A stretch of 64,000 nt of DNA from Paralvinella palmiformis (lineage: Eukaryota > Annelida > Polychaeta > Terebellida > Alvinellidae), in the NCBI GenBank assembly GCA_025642065.1, contig JAODUP010000034.1, forward strand, positions 696,501 through 760,500, written 5' to 3'. Shown here in pieces: positions 55,101 to 64,000 of the stretch (position 1 is its first letter; each line of letters starts with the position of its first letter). The notes under the pieces were generated by a model that did no database searches, had not been told where the DNA came from, and worked only from the letters and a program-made list of their open reading frames with translations. A program made the position numbers and the translations under genes.

Positions 55101-57142
55101 CGAGATTGTGCAAACTTCTCCAATTATGGTCCAGGAAAATTTTATCCAGTACAGTCGCTTCCATCGGGAGATGGCATATCTTCCAAACTGAGATCGGTGG
55201 CAGAGCGATGACGTTGATATAGAGGCGTGCTGGAGCCAAATAGAATACCTAATATTGCTCACTTTACATATGTCACCCCCATGTTAGACACCCCAATGTT
55301 TAAATAGATGGCACTTCAATTGAGGGCATAAAAACACAGAATAAACACAGATGTGGCTTTGTACAAACTGTGAAATGCACAGAAATAGATGACACAACAC
55401 ATATACAGTATCAGTAAAACTTTAATAAAATATTTTATTACATAATATTGTACAAGACAAGGTATGAAAAAAAGGTGGAAACATTTAGTTATGATGGATA
55501 CTGCACACCCCCAAAACAAAACAAAAAGTGAGAACAAAAACTGCACACTATACACGGAAGAATATGGTAACAGCGTGATGCTGAAATAACAGTTCAGAGA
55601 ACTTCTTAACTTAACATAGAAAAGTAGAACTTCAGTTGTTTAGCTGCAAGACTGTTAACAGAATTAGAAAGTAAAAAGCATATTACCTGACAGAATACAG
55701 AATTGGCTTCAGACACTGACAGCAAAGTAGGTTTGTTTTTGCTTATTGGAGGTGTCAGGTTTAGTGTCATATAGGATATTGGTTTCGTTCCAAGCAGATC
55801 ACTTTTTCCTGCAGGAGACAGAAGTAAGATTTTTTCTTAAAAACTAAGGACACTTATTGTCTGCACGCAGAATCTACATATGTTCACAAACTGAACATCA
55901 TTTCTTTTGCCATTTCTGATTAAATGATGCGAGAAACAACAAAACTATTTATAACATCAGGTCAATGTCAGAAAGGACTTATAGTCAAAATAAGATTAAG
56001 ATGAATGAGGTTTATCTTTGTCTTCCATTATCTATACAATCATCATTACCATTAGATCATCCTGATCTTAGTCAATCACAAATAGAATACATCAATATAG
56101 GAAGCTACAAATAGTCAGAATTGTAAATCAAATGTTCCATCACAGGATCAGTTTTTGTCACCTTCCGAATAAACGAGAGAGCAAAATACAAATTGTTTTT
56201 AAAATTATGTTAATGTCCGAGTAGTATTTTCACTTTTATAAATGTTTGGGACGGTTCAGATAAATGGAAAGGGCGAAATATCTTCAGATGGCATACACCT
56301 AAAATGGGTCCCCAAGTGTGATTATTCATAATTTGCAGAAAATTCTCTTGCTACCACCTGATAAACACACCTATTACAACTAACAGAGAAACTTTTCACT
56401 TTTTATGCAAGTATCTGCCCAGACCAGGGCCTTAAAACTGTTAGTGAACTACAATGACAGATAGAGCATAATTTTGTGAAGTATTAACAGGGTTTCCATT
56501 TGATTGAGCATCTCTGATGTGTAAATCTTGGGGTTAATACTTGATGTTTAACTTGCATGGTTTTATTTATGCAATAAGTAAATGGATTTAAAATATGATA
56601 CAAATAATTCATACTATTTGTATTGAGGTTTTGCATCTGACGTCATAGACACGTGACTCTTTGTTTATGCCACCATGTTGAGGGTCAAGTGGTGGCTTGA
56701 CTACAAGCCAGTACACTGGTTTATGGTCTGGTACAATGCAGTGAACAACGTGAATCTTAGATAAGGTCCCAATATATTGAATACTTAGCTTCATTCGTCT
56801 CAAAAGCAAAGTAAAACAACATCATCTGTTGTGTTAGAAACCATAGAATTGTCAGATTTGGTAATTAGCAAGGTATAAATATAACATAATCCACGTTGGT
56901 CAAGATCCCTATACTATGCGGCCAGAGATCTGGGTCAGCTATGATAATGCCAGTATATATCCAGAGGTCATGTACCCTGATAATTATATACAATTACTTG
57001 ATCAGCACATCATCCCCCTATACTGGAGATCAACTGAAACCATATAAAGGTCTGTAGGGTTATATTTATTTTTAAAATGGATGGGTCAGATCACTGATGG
57101 TTGCACCCACCCAATCTGAATCAGTGATTTTGTGGTGAAATG

Positions 57143-57187
<45 letters not shown>

Positions 57188-60100
57188 TAACAAAATGGGT
57201 GTTAGTTTTAAGATATCATTATACTCAGGTTAATTATGTTTTTCAACAGGTTATCATTGGTGTGGCTAGACATATTATTTATTTTATCTCTAATACATGT
57301 ATTAATCAGGTGGTATAATTGATTCTGACAGATTCACCAAAACACAAGCGACATGAACCATTTTATCTAATGTTGTTAATTGAACAGTTAGGTAATTTTG
57401 GAGTAAAGTTATAGGTATTGGACTTTGTAAACGTGTTGTTTTTATGTTAGGTAATACAAATCTATAGGTATAAATGAGAATATCATAAGATGGCAGCCCT
57501 GTATATAGTTTAACCTTATCATCATTGTCAATAAAAATTGTTTCGTTTATGGTTAAATCATTAATTAAAACCCTTTGTGCTTCTCATTGTAACCGAAGTG
57601 GCTGGCACTAGTGTGTGCACTAGGCGTCCATAATTGTTGGCTTTGGCCTGTTTGGATTTCTTTCAGTCTCCCCTTTATTCCTGCTATCCATTTGTTTTTT
57701 TCTGTCCAGATCCACTGGAAATCTATAAAACGGTATAGTCTCGTCCCTTCCTGCCTGGCTGTTAAAGCTTACAGCTAAATTTGTTTTGGCCCATGATGTC
57801 GTTGATACCGATGTACACCAAACATGAATGTGCCCTGGCTCCCAGTGTACCAGGGATAGTTTGACCCCCAACATGACGGCAACAACAAATATCACATGGT
57901 TTTATGACGTCAGTGCAAAACCTCAATATGTGGCTAATATTAGAAATTAACAACAAAAAGCTAAACATATACGCATATAATAGCATCTCAGAACCAGATT
58001 TTGTAGTAGCTAAAACCTATACAATCATTAGTTGGTGGGATCAACACAATTATGGAAATTCATACAACTCTGTTCTAGTTCCAGCTCTTAAAATCAGAAT
58101 TGACACTTGACCATTTAATCACAAAACCTTTATTGAACAACATACCTCTACCACACTCTGTTGACACACCCAGGTCTTTCAGTGGCATTCTTCTGTAAGG
58201 ATCTATATAAATCAAACCTTTCTCATCGCCACCTAAAACAAAGAGAGAATGCTGCCATTATCACACTACAGATAAAAGTTATTACGCAACAATCATATTA
58301 GAACTGTGTCAATATTTAACACAAAATAAGACCTGCTAACTTAGAAAGAACGTACCGTCTGCAATATATATAAAGATATAAATAACTTACTGGCAGTATC
58401 CGTGACAGAATAACACGAGACATCCTCATGCCAAGTTTGTACTGTAGAGGTGACATCCTGTGGAGAAACATGTCAACTGCTATTAGAGATGCCAATGAAC
58501 ATGACCTTCCAACTTATAACGTTACTTCAGTTACTAGTCATTTCTACCGATGCTGAGACACTTAATTACCTTAAAGTCCACCCCAAAGAGCAGCTTACAC
58601 CAATTAAACAGACCATCCAACACTTTGTTATACGGGAAATATGGCATCAAATCTTCAGTCTCTACTCTGTAATATATTCAACAATATAAATAAACTGACA
58701 CCAGTAAATAGTTTAATAAAAGATGACATCTGGATATTAAAAACATTACAGTGCAGACATTGTATAGCATGGTCCACTATACCGCAATTTGGAATATAAC
58801 GCTGTTTACTCATCGAATCCAAATTCACTGGCACAATGATGGAAAAATCAGATTAGGGAAAATGCCCTAATAAGAATGGACTACTATCCAGGGGGAGTTA
58901 CAATATTGTTTCATGATATTTACTGAATTAACCATTAACAATTTTTCAAAAGAATATAAATCTAGAAAAAATCTGGTAAAGAAGACATGTTGTTGTTGTT
59001 GAATGAAGATGTTTAGCTTGAGTGCTAGTTACACCTAGGACACATGGCATATGGGGTGTCTGCTAGGGGAACAAATGACACCAACACAGGTATAAGTCAG
59101 AGTAAAACCCACAACCTGGAGGTTTACAATGCAGTGTCCTATTAACTGTGCCATTAGAACGTCTAGAGGATAAAATGTGGTAGAATAATCAATCAACAGA
59201 TGAGATGGCAAAGTTTTACCAAGAACCTTTCAGAGAACATTTACAAGCTTTTACTCTGTATATCCAGGAAGACATATTTATTCTGTTAAGTGTTACATAC
59301 ATGTTATACAGATATTCCTTGTGTCTTCTCCTCCAGTAGGGAATGTCCCACAATTCAAGCTGAGCACTGAAGCCCTCAGAATTGGCAAATTCTTGCAACT
59401 GTTTTAGGTCTTCCACCAATTTTGGATAGAACTTGCCTTTCAAGCTAGAAATAAAAAAGCGTAACTGTTAAGTAGTATACACCCTACAAATCTGTCAGTT
59501 CCTTTTTTTCACATTTAAATTCATGACAGTGCTTATTTTAATGATAGTTGCATTATGTTGTATCTTTACAGTGAAAAACAGATGAGTTTTGCGCAAGGAT
59601 TACATTGCACCATAATAGATGAAAATTTAAGATATGGACACAGTTAATACATGAGCACAGTAGATTGTGTGGTCACCTGTCTATGAAATTAATCACATCT
59701 TCTACCGATCCAGCCATGTTTGTCTCCATAATAATCTCAGCGAAGTTTTCGTAGCCTAGAACCTCTGCCATATCTTTCCTGCAAAACAAACCCATAAAGA
59801 GATCTTCATAAACATCTTTGAAAAAAGCCACTCACATCTTCACTAGGTATATGATAACAGTAGCATTACAGTGCTACTGTCATGACGTAACTATAGTGAA
59901 CCAACCTGTGTCTTCTGATCGTCTCAATCAACGTATGATTGGCTAGATAGTGTGATGCATGTTCAGTTGATGCACGTCGACGATGTGCCTGCCAAACATT
60001 CCATCTCATCATTCTGTGGCTGCAGTACTCCATAAACGGTTCATAAATGTTCTTGTTCAGATTGATACGCCATGGCCCACGGCTTGGGTTCTTACTGGAT

Positions 60101-60371
60101 CACAAACAACCAAATAATGGCATTTTTACAACACAATCAATCAGTCTCCCAGACCGAAGGAAACCTTGCACAATTTTGTCTTAAATATTTTTCTTTGGTG
60201 TGTAAAAAATACTGTTGGTTACAGTAAACAAATGTATTACAATACTAACTAATCTGGGGCCATCTGAGAAACCAGTGACTTTGGATACTCTAACACCTGG
60301 TCGAAGTTCTCAATGGTGTGGGAAAACAAGTTGTGGGATAAAATCACACGCATTCTGAAAAACAAATACAT

Positions 60372-60408
<37 letters not shown>

Positions 60409-60605
60409 GAGCAGGTCCTGACAATAAACAAGAATACTTAAACATTACACATAAACATTACACAAGGATGACATATATAAAAAATTATGCCCATTTTACT
60501 GCACTCTCTATCATGGTACAGGGAAAAATAATTAACAAGCAGTTTTTGTCACAATACAATAGCCAAATATTATTAATACAAGTTACTTATAAACACTCAT
60601 ATTTC

Positions 60606-60639
<34 letters not shown>

Positions 60640-60831
60640 TTAAGATTTCTGTCAAATTTACAAAAGATACCTGAAATGGTTCTTCGCACGCATATGATCT
60701 GTGAGATACTGAATGTGCGCCTTTCTATCTTCACCGGATAACTCGAGGCCATTTACTCTACCCTTATACAAATACATATCTACAAGACGCTCCTGATAGT
60801 CTGTTAAGTTGGCCCTGTCTGCCTTCACTTC
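52002..60831 (-). CDS. Oligopeptidase A-like M3A family protein, predicted inactive (14 exons, 5' incomplete)
   Basis: Fourteen minus-strand exons join in phase to 1704 nt: 567 residues plus stop. E. coli oligopeptidase A has about 680, so roughly 110-150 N-terminal residues lie outside the located exons. The order matches M3A oligopeptidases: a helical N-part; LELWDIPYWRRRHKEYLY; LMPYFPYNKVLDGLF; TWHEDVSCYSV; ISYMTLNLTPP; the active-site region; FAGQYAASYYSFLW; and the C-terminus ALGGGVPGGEVFRRFQGRDP. Active members need HEFGH plus a distal Glu in VEWDAVELPSQ to bind zinc. Here these read CQMGH and VELDTLNTCAM, so first His to Cys, catalytic Glu to Gln and distal Glu to Asn; only the second His remains. 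The open frame argues for a retained non-catalytic role, not decay. Confidence 0.92.
52295..52374 (-). CDS. M3A gene exon m
   Basis: Encodes MLAADIIGMFEQVGFDNPDN and LIPIGRR. Acceptor TATTTTAG, donor GAAG|GTAAGT, phase 2. Confidence 0.92.
52537..52684 (-). CDS. M3A gene exon l
   Basis: Encodes KNSWHNSMKKLWPEFMPVTL, HPCSMTDIFAGQYAASYYSF and LWSE. The family's H(I/L)FAGGYAAGYYSYxW is DIFAGQYAASYYSFLW here, so the substrate-site His is Asp and the last Tyr is Phe. Donor GAG|GTAAGG. Confidence 0.93.
52802..52877 (-). CDS. M3A gene exon k
   Basis: Encodes SKYLASFDIMYELYLSAYDV and EMCI. Acceptor TATTACAG, donor ATCAG|GTAAGA. Confidence 0.9.
53610..54190 (-). pseudogene. Tigger/pogo-like relic, copy 2 (in an intron of the M3A gene)
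   Basis: The left side (about 53615-53710) has TACCATAAATACTAGCATAT and ATAAGTCGAGGTTAATTTTG, a familiar Tigger terminal/subterminal sequence. From 53755 to 54190 the sequence matches 24770-25380 in the same orientation (for example CTTTGATTTACATT and CCACCCGATGACCAGGG). More decayed than copy 1. A (CA)n tract sits at 54197-54224. Confidence 0.6.
54390..54594 (-). CDS. M3A gene exon j (rest of active-site region)
   Basis: Encodes MGHALQQQLTEIPYFEV, GGQNNVELDTLNTCAMV and RSISSHHETGEHLSDSAIKS. The ETGE block is normal for the family; the distal zinc-ligand Glu is Asn. Donor AACA|GTAAGT. Confidence 0.93.
54741..55567. mobile_element. TA-flanked inverted-repeat DNA transposon (827 bp)
   Basis: The left end CCATATTCTTCCATGTAT and the reverse of the right end, CCATATTCTTCCGTGTAT, match at 17 of 18 bases. 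TA lies outside each end (54739-54740 and 55568-55569), as in the Tc1/mariner/pogo superfamily. Inside are open frames but no recognised transposase motif. It lies in the intron between M3A exons i and j. Confidence 0.75.
55687..55808 (-). CDS. M3A gene exon i (carries the altered HE)
   Basis: Encodes SDLLGTKPISYMTLNLTPP and PTLLSVSEANSVFCQ. The last two residues align with the His-Glu of HExxH. Donor TGTCAG|GTAATA, phase 0. Confidence 0.93.
56621..57928 (-). mobile_element. THAP-domain DNA transposon relic (about 1.3 kb)
   Basis: Terminal inverted repeats: left TATTGAGGTTTTGCA then TCTGACGTCATA; reverse of right TATTGAGGTTTTGCA then CTGACGTCATAAA, about 26 bp with one indel. On the minus strand near the right end lies a THAP-like block PFYRFPVDLDRKKQ (about 57715), usually followed by W.A...R..W.P. 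No target duplication other than TA is evident. The internal (AT)n at 57147-57183 and the rest are non-coding. It lies in the intron between exons h and i. Confidence 0.65.
57600..57895 (-). pseudogene. THAP zinc-finger remnant
   Basis: One frame reads SVSTTSWAKTNLAVSFNSQA and then FYRFPVDLDRKKQMDSRN. FxRFPxDxxRxxxW is the THAP core; the expected Trp is replaced through a frameshift. The C2CH cysteines upstream are not recognisable. Confidence 0.6.
58146..58232 (-). CDS. M3A gene exon h
   Basis: Encodes GDEKGLIYIDPYRRMPLKDL and GVSTECGR. The usual FYxDxYxRxxKRxGA is recognisable but divergent. Donor AGAG|GTATGT. Confidence 0.9.
58391..58457 (-). CDS. M3A gene exon g
   Basis: Encodes DVTSTVQTWHEDVSCYSVTD, matching the V.(T/V)WH.DV block. 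Donor GCCA|GTAAGT. Confidence 0.92.
58570..58666 (-). CDS. M3A gene exon f
   Basis: Encodes VETEDLMPYFPYNKVLDGLF and NWCKLLFGVDFK, equivalent to LRPYFPxxKVLxGLF of oligopeptidase A. Donor AAG|GTAATT. Confidence 0.93.
58985..59165 (-). repeat. SINE-like relic with GTT tail
   Basis: On the minus strand it starts GTTCTAATGGCACAGTTAAT (box A-like), carries GGTTGTGGGTTTTACTC (decayed box B) and ends in a TTGTTGTTGTTG-complement tail at 58989. Distinct from the (ATC)-tailed family. Confidence 0.4.
59301..59444 (-). CDS. M3A gene exon e
   Basis: Encodes LKGKFYPKLVEDLKQLQEF, ANSEGFSAQLELWDIPYW and RRRHKEYLYN. LxxWDIxYW is the M3A block before the catalytic domain. Donor CAT|GTATGT. Confidence 0.93.
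59677..59778 (-). CDS. M3A gene exon d
   Basis: Encodes KDMAEVLGYENFAEIIMETN and MAGSVEDVINFID, the LGYxNYAE-like block of M3A enzymes. Donor GACAG|GTGACC. Confidence 0.92.
59906..60094 (-). CDS. M3A gene exon c
   Basis: Encodes KNPSRGPWRINLNKNIYEPF, MEYCSHRMMRWNVWQAHRRR and the HTLIETIRRHR end. Acceptor GATCCAG, donor CACAG|GTTGGT. Confidence 0.92.
60250..60354 (-). CDS. M3A gene exon b
   Basis: Encodes MRVILSHNLFSHTIENFDQV and LEYPKSLVSQMAPD. The donor is GATTA|GTTAGT, which the next exon needs for phase; reading on would hit a stop. Confidence 0.88.
60375..60405. repeat. (AT)n microsatellites in M3A introns
   Basis: One tract here and a second at 60609-60636, both close to splice acceptors of exons b and a. 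Confidence 0.85.
60671..60831 (-). CDS. M3A gene exon a (most 5' exon found)
   Basis: Acceptor TTTTCAG and donor TTTCAG|GTATCT. Encodes EVKADRANLTDYQERLVDM, GLELSGEDRKAHIQYL and TDHMRAKNHF. It begins in phase 0 with an acceptor, so an earlier exon exists. Confidence 0.88.
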
Positions 60832-62782
60832 CTGAAAACAAAAACAAGTTTGTTCTAGACCAGACTAATAATTAATTCAAAACTATGGACATCACTGAAA
60901 ATTATTTATATAATTACCCTACTATAATCAGCCACAAAACTATAAAGTAATATTCATAATGTAGAATGTTAATTATTTGTTAACTTTTGTTTATCTTTCT
61001 CGCTAATTAAATATTAGAAAAAATTAATTTACTCATTGTTCCAAAATCTTCATCTCTATATGTAGTATATAGTGATTTAAAGAAAATAGGTATCTAATCT
61101 GAAAACTCCATTTGAATCATTTTATTAATTAAACAGTAGATAATACTTCCATATGAGTTAGTGTGAGTACTAAAGGTATTACCACTATGACAGTGTTGCC
61201 TGGAAAGTTCATGTTTTAGAATATTCGTACAGCATGGAGAAATCTAATGCTGATTAATGTAACATGTTTCACAACTAACTCTAGACAAAGTTGCCATACC
61301 AATAAATTTTGGGGATTATTTTAATTTCTTTTTTAATGTTACAGTCTTAAAAATGTCAGATAATTATTTTGAATGCCAGTCTTAAAAATGTCAGATAATA
61401 TTACTTAAATCTGTAATGTTTATAGAAGTAACCCAAAATCCAAAAAATAATAATCACAAACTATGCCTGATATCACAGATATAAAGAGAAATAATCCAGA
61501 TTACTGGAGGGTTGCCATTATGGCTTCCTTGAAGGCTAGATTGTATGATGGGAAGGAGAAAAGTCCGATGTCTTGATGTCAATTTGCTATAAGGATCACG
61601 TAGCTGTCTTGAACCAGATCAATTCAAGTCACAGATTCTCTGGCTTAACCATCCTCTAAACCTAGTACTCAACCTAGTTACTGCTAACAACTGATGTTGT
61701 CATTAGTTTATTTACATATATCTGACAGCTCAATAACCCTTCATGTTACAAGAGTATAATACAATCTTCATAAGGAATTTCACCATATAATTTTCTTTAA
61801 CCATATCAGTAACATATGAGGCTGTCTGGACCAACTAATACCTTAATATTCATAAATACATTTGTTCCAAAATGTTATTCTTGGCTGATATTTGTTAAAA
61901 TTGTTATAACTGGATCATGAAACACCTTGTGTGCACTGACATCCGACTATAGGAGCTACATCATTTATGTTAACATATCTGTATTATTTCAGAAAATTTG
62001 AAGTATAAATAAAATTTAAATAAGTTTAAAATCATTACCAAAGAGTTTTTCAAGAACAGTTGACACGATCACACGGATTCAATCGCCATGTATTTCATTC
62101 TCAGTATTTATTTCATTCTCGGGTTATATATTTACTGTTTTTCTTCAAGTTTAAACTCACTACTGAACCATTTTAGTTGATGTAATTTTCTAAATGTTAA
62201 AATACAGGCGGTTAACTTAAAAATAGTAGTGTATGCACTTTATAACCTGCCTCAGCTAAATAATGTCACACTCATTAAAGTGGTTTATGTAGTATGACTT
62301 ATGAGGGCCATAATACTACATTCTGTATCCACTTTTAATAAGATTGACAAATTTCAGAAGGAACTTTCCTTCTTCTGAACTAATTTTTTTCAGCAATGAC
62401 CAAATCTTATACAGTCTAACCTCACTTTTATACCAACCTTGGGACGTGGCTGAAAGTTAGCGTTGTGGTGGGGTGGCATTAGAGTGGGGGAGGCATATTC
62501 GGCAGACAGCACTGCGGGTGGTTAATTACATGTGGCTTTTGATTTTTCCCCCCTTTTTGTTTAAAATCCCAATTCACTTTATTTAATATACGCCTAATGA
62601 TCGGCACCTAATGACCTTGACAGGTGATAATTTACCCACATATATCTTAAATTACCAGATCCTGGCAGTAGCTCATTACAAATATATCTAGAACCTTCAG
62701 GTAAATTATGTTTTTGGATTTATGGATTCCTGATGGTGAGTGAACTATAGCTGGTGATTCACTACCCAGTGCTTTCACATGA

Positions 62783-62836
<54 letters not shown>

Positions 62837-64000
62837 GCATTTGCTCTGGTCCCTGTGAGTGATCAAAGTGATTTTTTGCCTAGCCCTGAGTAAGGTCCCA
62901 CAAACACTAGTATAAGCTGATGTGTTGATTTATCATCACAGAAGTCATCCGGGATTTAGTGTCAATTAGACAAAATTATTATTATTCATTCATTTCTGTC
63001 AGTTCTACCAGGAGTTCCTACTAGGATTCAGCTACCACAGGAAAAGTACCAGTTAACACTTTATAGAGTGTGAAATTTGCCAATAAATGGTGGGAAAATG
63101 GTGCAATTTAAATGCTAAAATTCTCAGATATAATGAGATTATTAAATGATAAATCTAAATCTTATTATAGAAGTCTATAGACAAAATCAGATAATCCCAG
63201 ATCAATTGATAATAAGATACTTTGCCATAAAGATATCACACAGACAGGTGTCTGTCACAGCTGACTGACACCTGTATAATGACTGTCCACTCTATCATAA
63301 TTCACAGCAGTTAATTTCCAGGAGAACACCACTAGGACATCAGCTTAATGTGCTTTCCTTTCCGGATCATTATCAATGTGAGTTGGTTTCATTAAGCTTA
63401 CATAAATGAACACCTGATCCTGGGACTTGTTTGTTCCAATAATATAACAGCTTATTAACCATAAAATGACAGTTTAAATTTGCCTGATTTAGGACAGTAA
63501 TTAATAAAAACAATTATCTATAAAGCAAACAAATCTTGATGTTTCTGCATGTAGGTGTGGAAAGAAGCAGGCCTCCGAGTAATGTACTAAATAACTAGGG
63601 TATACATTCTCCATACTTTATGTAACCAAGACCTGGCCCATATACCAGCAACTCTTTCACCTTGAATAACTAGAACCTAAGGTTTTTAATAACTCCTTCA
63701 TTGGTTAAAAAGATGAATTCTCTGTTTCTGACCAACTACAAAAATCAAATCAAAATGAACCACACCCTTAACAAAAAAGGGAATATTCATTCAAACAGTC
63801 AAATAACAGCAGGACAGACCTAACATATATGTCGCATTTCCTGCACCAGATTCCAATTCTGGCACGAGGTTTAACAATATCACAGGAATGATGCCAAGGC
63901 ATGCTTTAAAAGCAACCACATTACCATGGTTCCTACAGCCAAGGAAATATTATTTTCCAGGACATTTCCAGGACAAAATTTCCATTTTTCAGGACAGAGT
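60832..64000 (-). other. 5' intron of the M3A gene (continues past right edge)
   Basis: No convincing upstream exon was found. It contains a 20-bp word CAGTCTTAAAAATGTCAGAT twice (61343 and 61378), a Tigger-like end CAGTCTAACCTCACTTTTAT near 62412, and (AC)n(AG)n at 62781-62838. The missing N-terminal exons are probably beyond 64000. Confidence 0.5.

Noticed and set aside
54595..55686. A hidden exon restoring HExxH between exons i and j
   Set aside because: The two exons already align without gap to the active-site region, and the intron holds a transposon with no matching frame.
52002..60831. Bacterial contamination carrying oligopeptidase A
   Set aside because: Fourteen exons with GT-AG introns, AT-rich introns and animal transposons inside them.
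52002..60831. Processed or decaying pseudogene of an active M3A peptidase
   Set aside because: Introns are present and every exon joins in frame with conserved non-catalytic motifs. The loss is confined to catalytic and substrate sites.

Overview
This is animal nuclear DNA: AT-rich, with split genes on GT-AG introns, dense microsatellites and many transposon relics. The protein sequences and the mix of CR1/Jockey-like LINEs, tRNA-derived SINEs with (ATC)n tails, hAT, Tigger/pogo, THAP and Ty3 elements suggest a lophotrochozoan, most likely a marine gastropod mollusc. The organism is an inference, not something read directly.

Three host genes can be supported. (1) 1-1169, minus strand: two exons of a coiled-coil protein that runs off the left edge and that I cannot name. 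(2) 21926-35444, plus strand: a complete six-exon GRWD1 gene (acidic N-terminus, WD40 propeller, 452 codons plus stop; all splice phases agree). Two CACGTG E-boxes lie just upstream. (3) 52002-60831, minus strand: fourteen exons (567 codons plus stop) of an M3A metallopeptidase of the oligopeptidase A type, with the N-terminus outside the located exons. Its frame is intact across every junction, yet three of the four residues of the zinc/catalytic site are replaced. It looks like an expressed pseudopeptidase, and it is the observation I rate highest.

The rest is mostly mobile DNA. 2.4-5.4 kb holds local duplications, a proline-rich minisatellite, an exact 136-bp direct repeat and a GTTGA/TCAAC-rich repeat field. 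7.9-9.6 kb is a hAT-like element with a near-perfect 8-bp target duplication. 14.4-20.7 kb is a LINE on the minus strand, split by a second LINE on the plus strand that is flanked by a 6-bp repeat. 24.8-27.3 kb (inside GRWD1 intron 1) holds Tigger/pogo, MULE-like and LINE relics. 36.7-41.2 kb is a GC-richer, heavily broken island. It contains a protein-primed family-B DNA polymerase relic of the Polinton/adintovirus type on the minus strand, beside unidentified broken coding on the plus strand. 41.3-44.5 kb is a broken Ty3/gypsy element. 45.3-46.4 kb is another hAT relic. The introns of the M3A gene carry a Tigger relic, a TA-flanked inverted-repeat element and a THAP-domain element with long terminal inverted repeats.

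One tRNA-derived SINE family occurs at least six times, twice with perfect 14-15 bp target duplications. One copy sits inside the polymerase relic. No functional tRNA or rRNA gene, CRISPR array or bacterial-style operon was seen.
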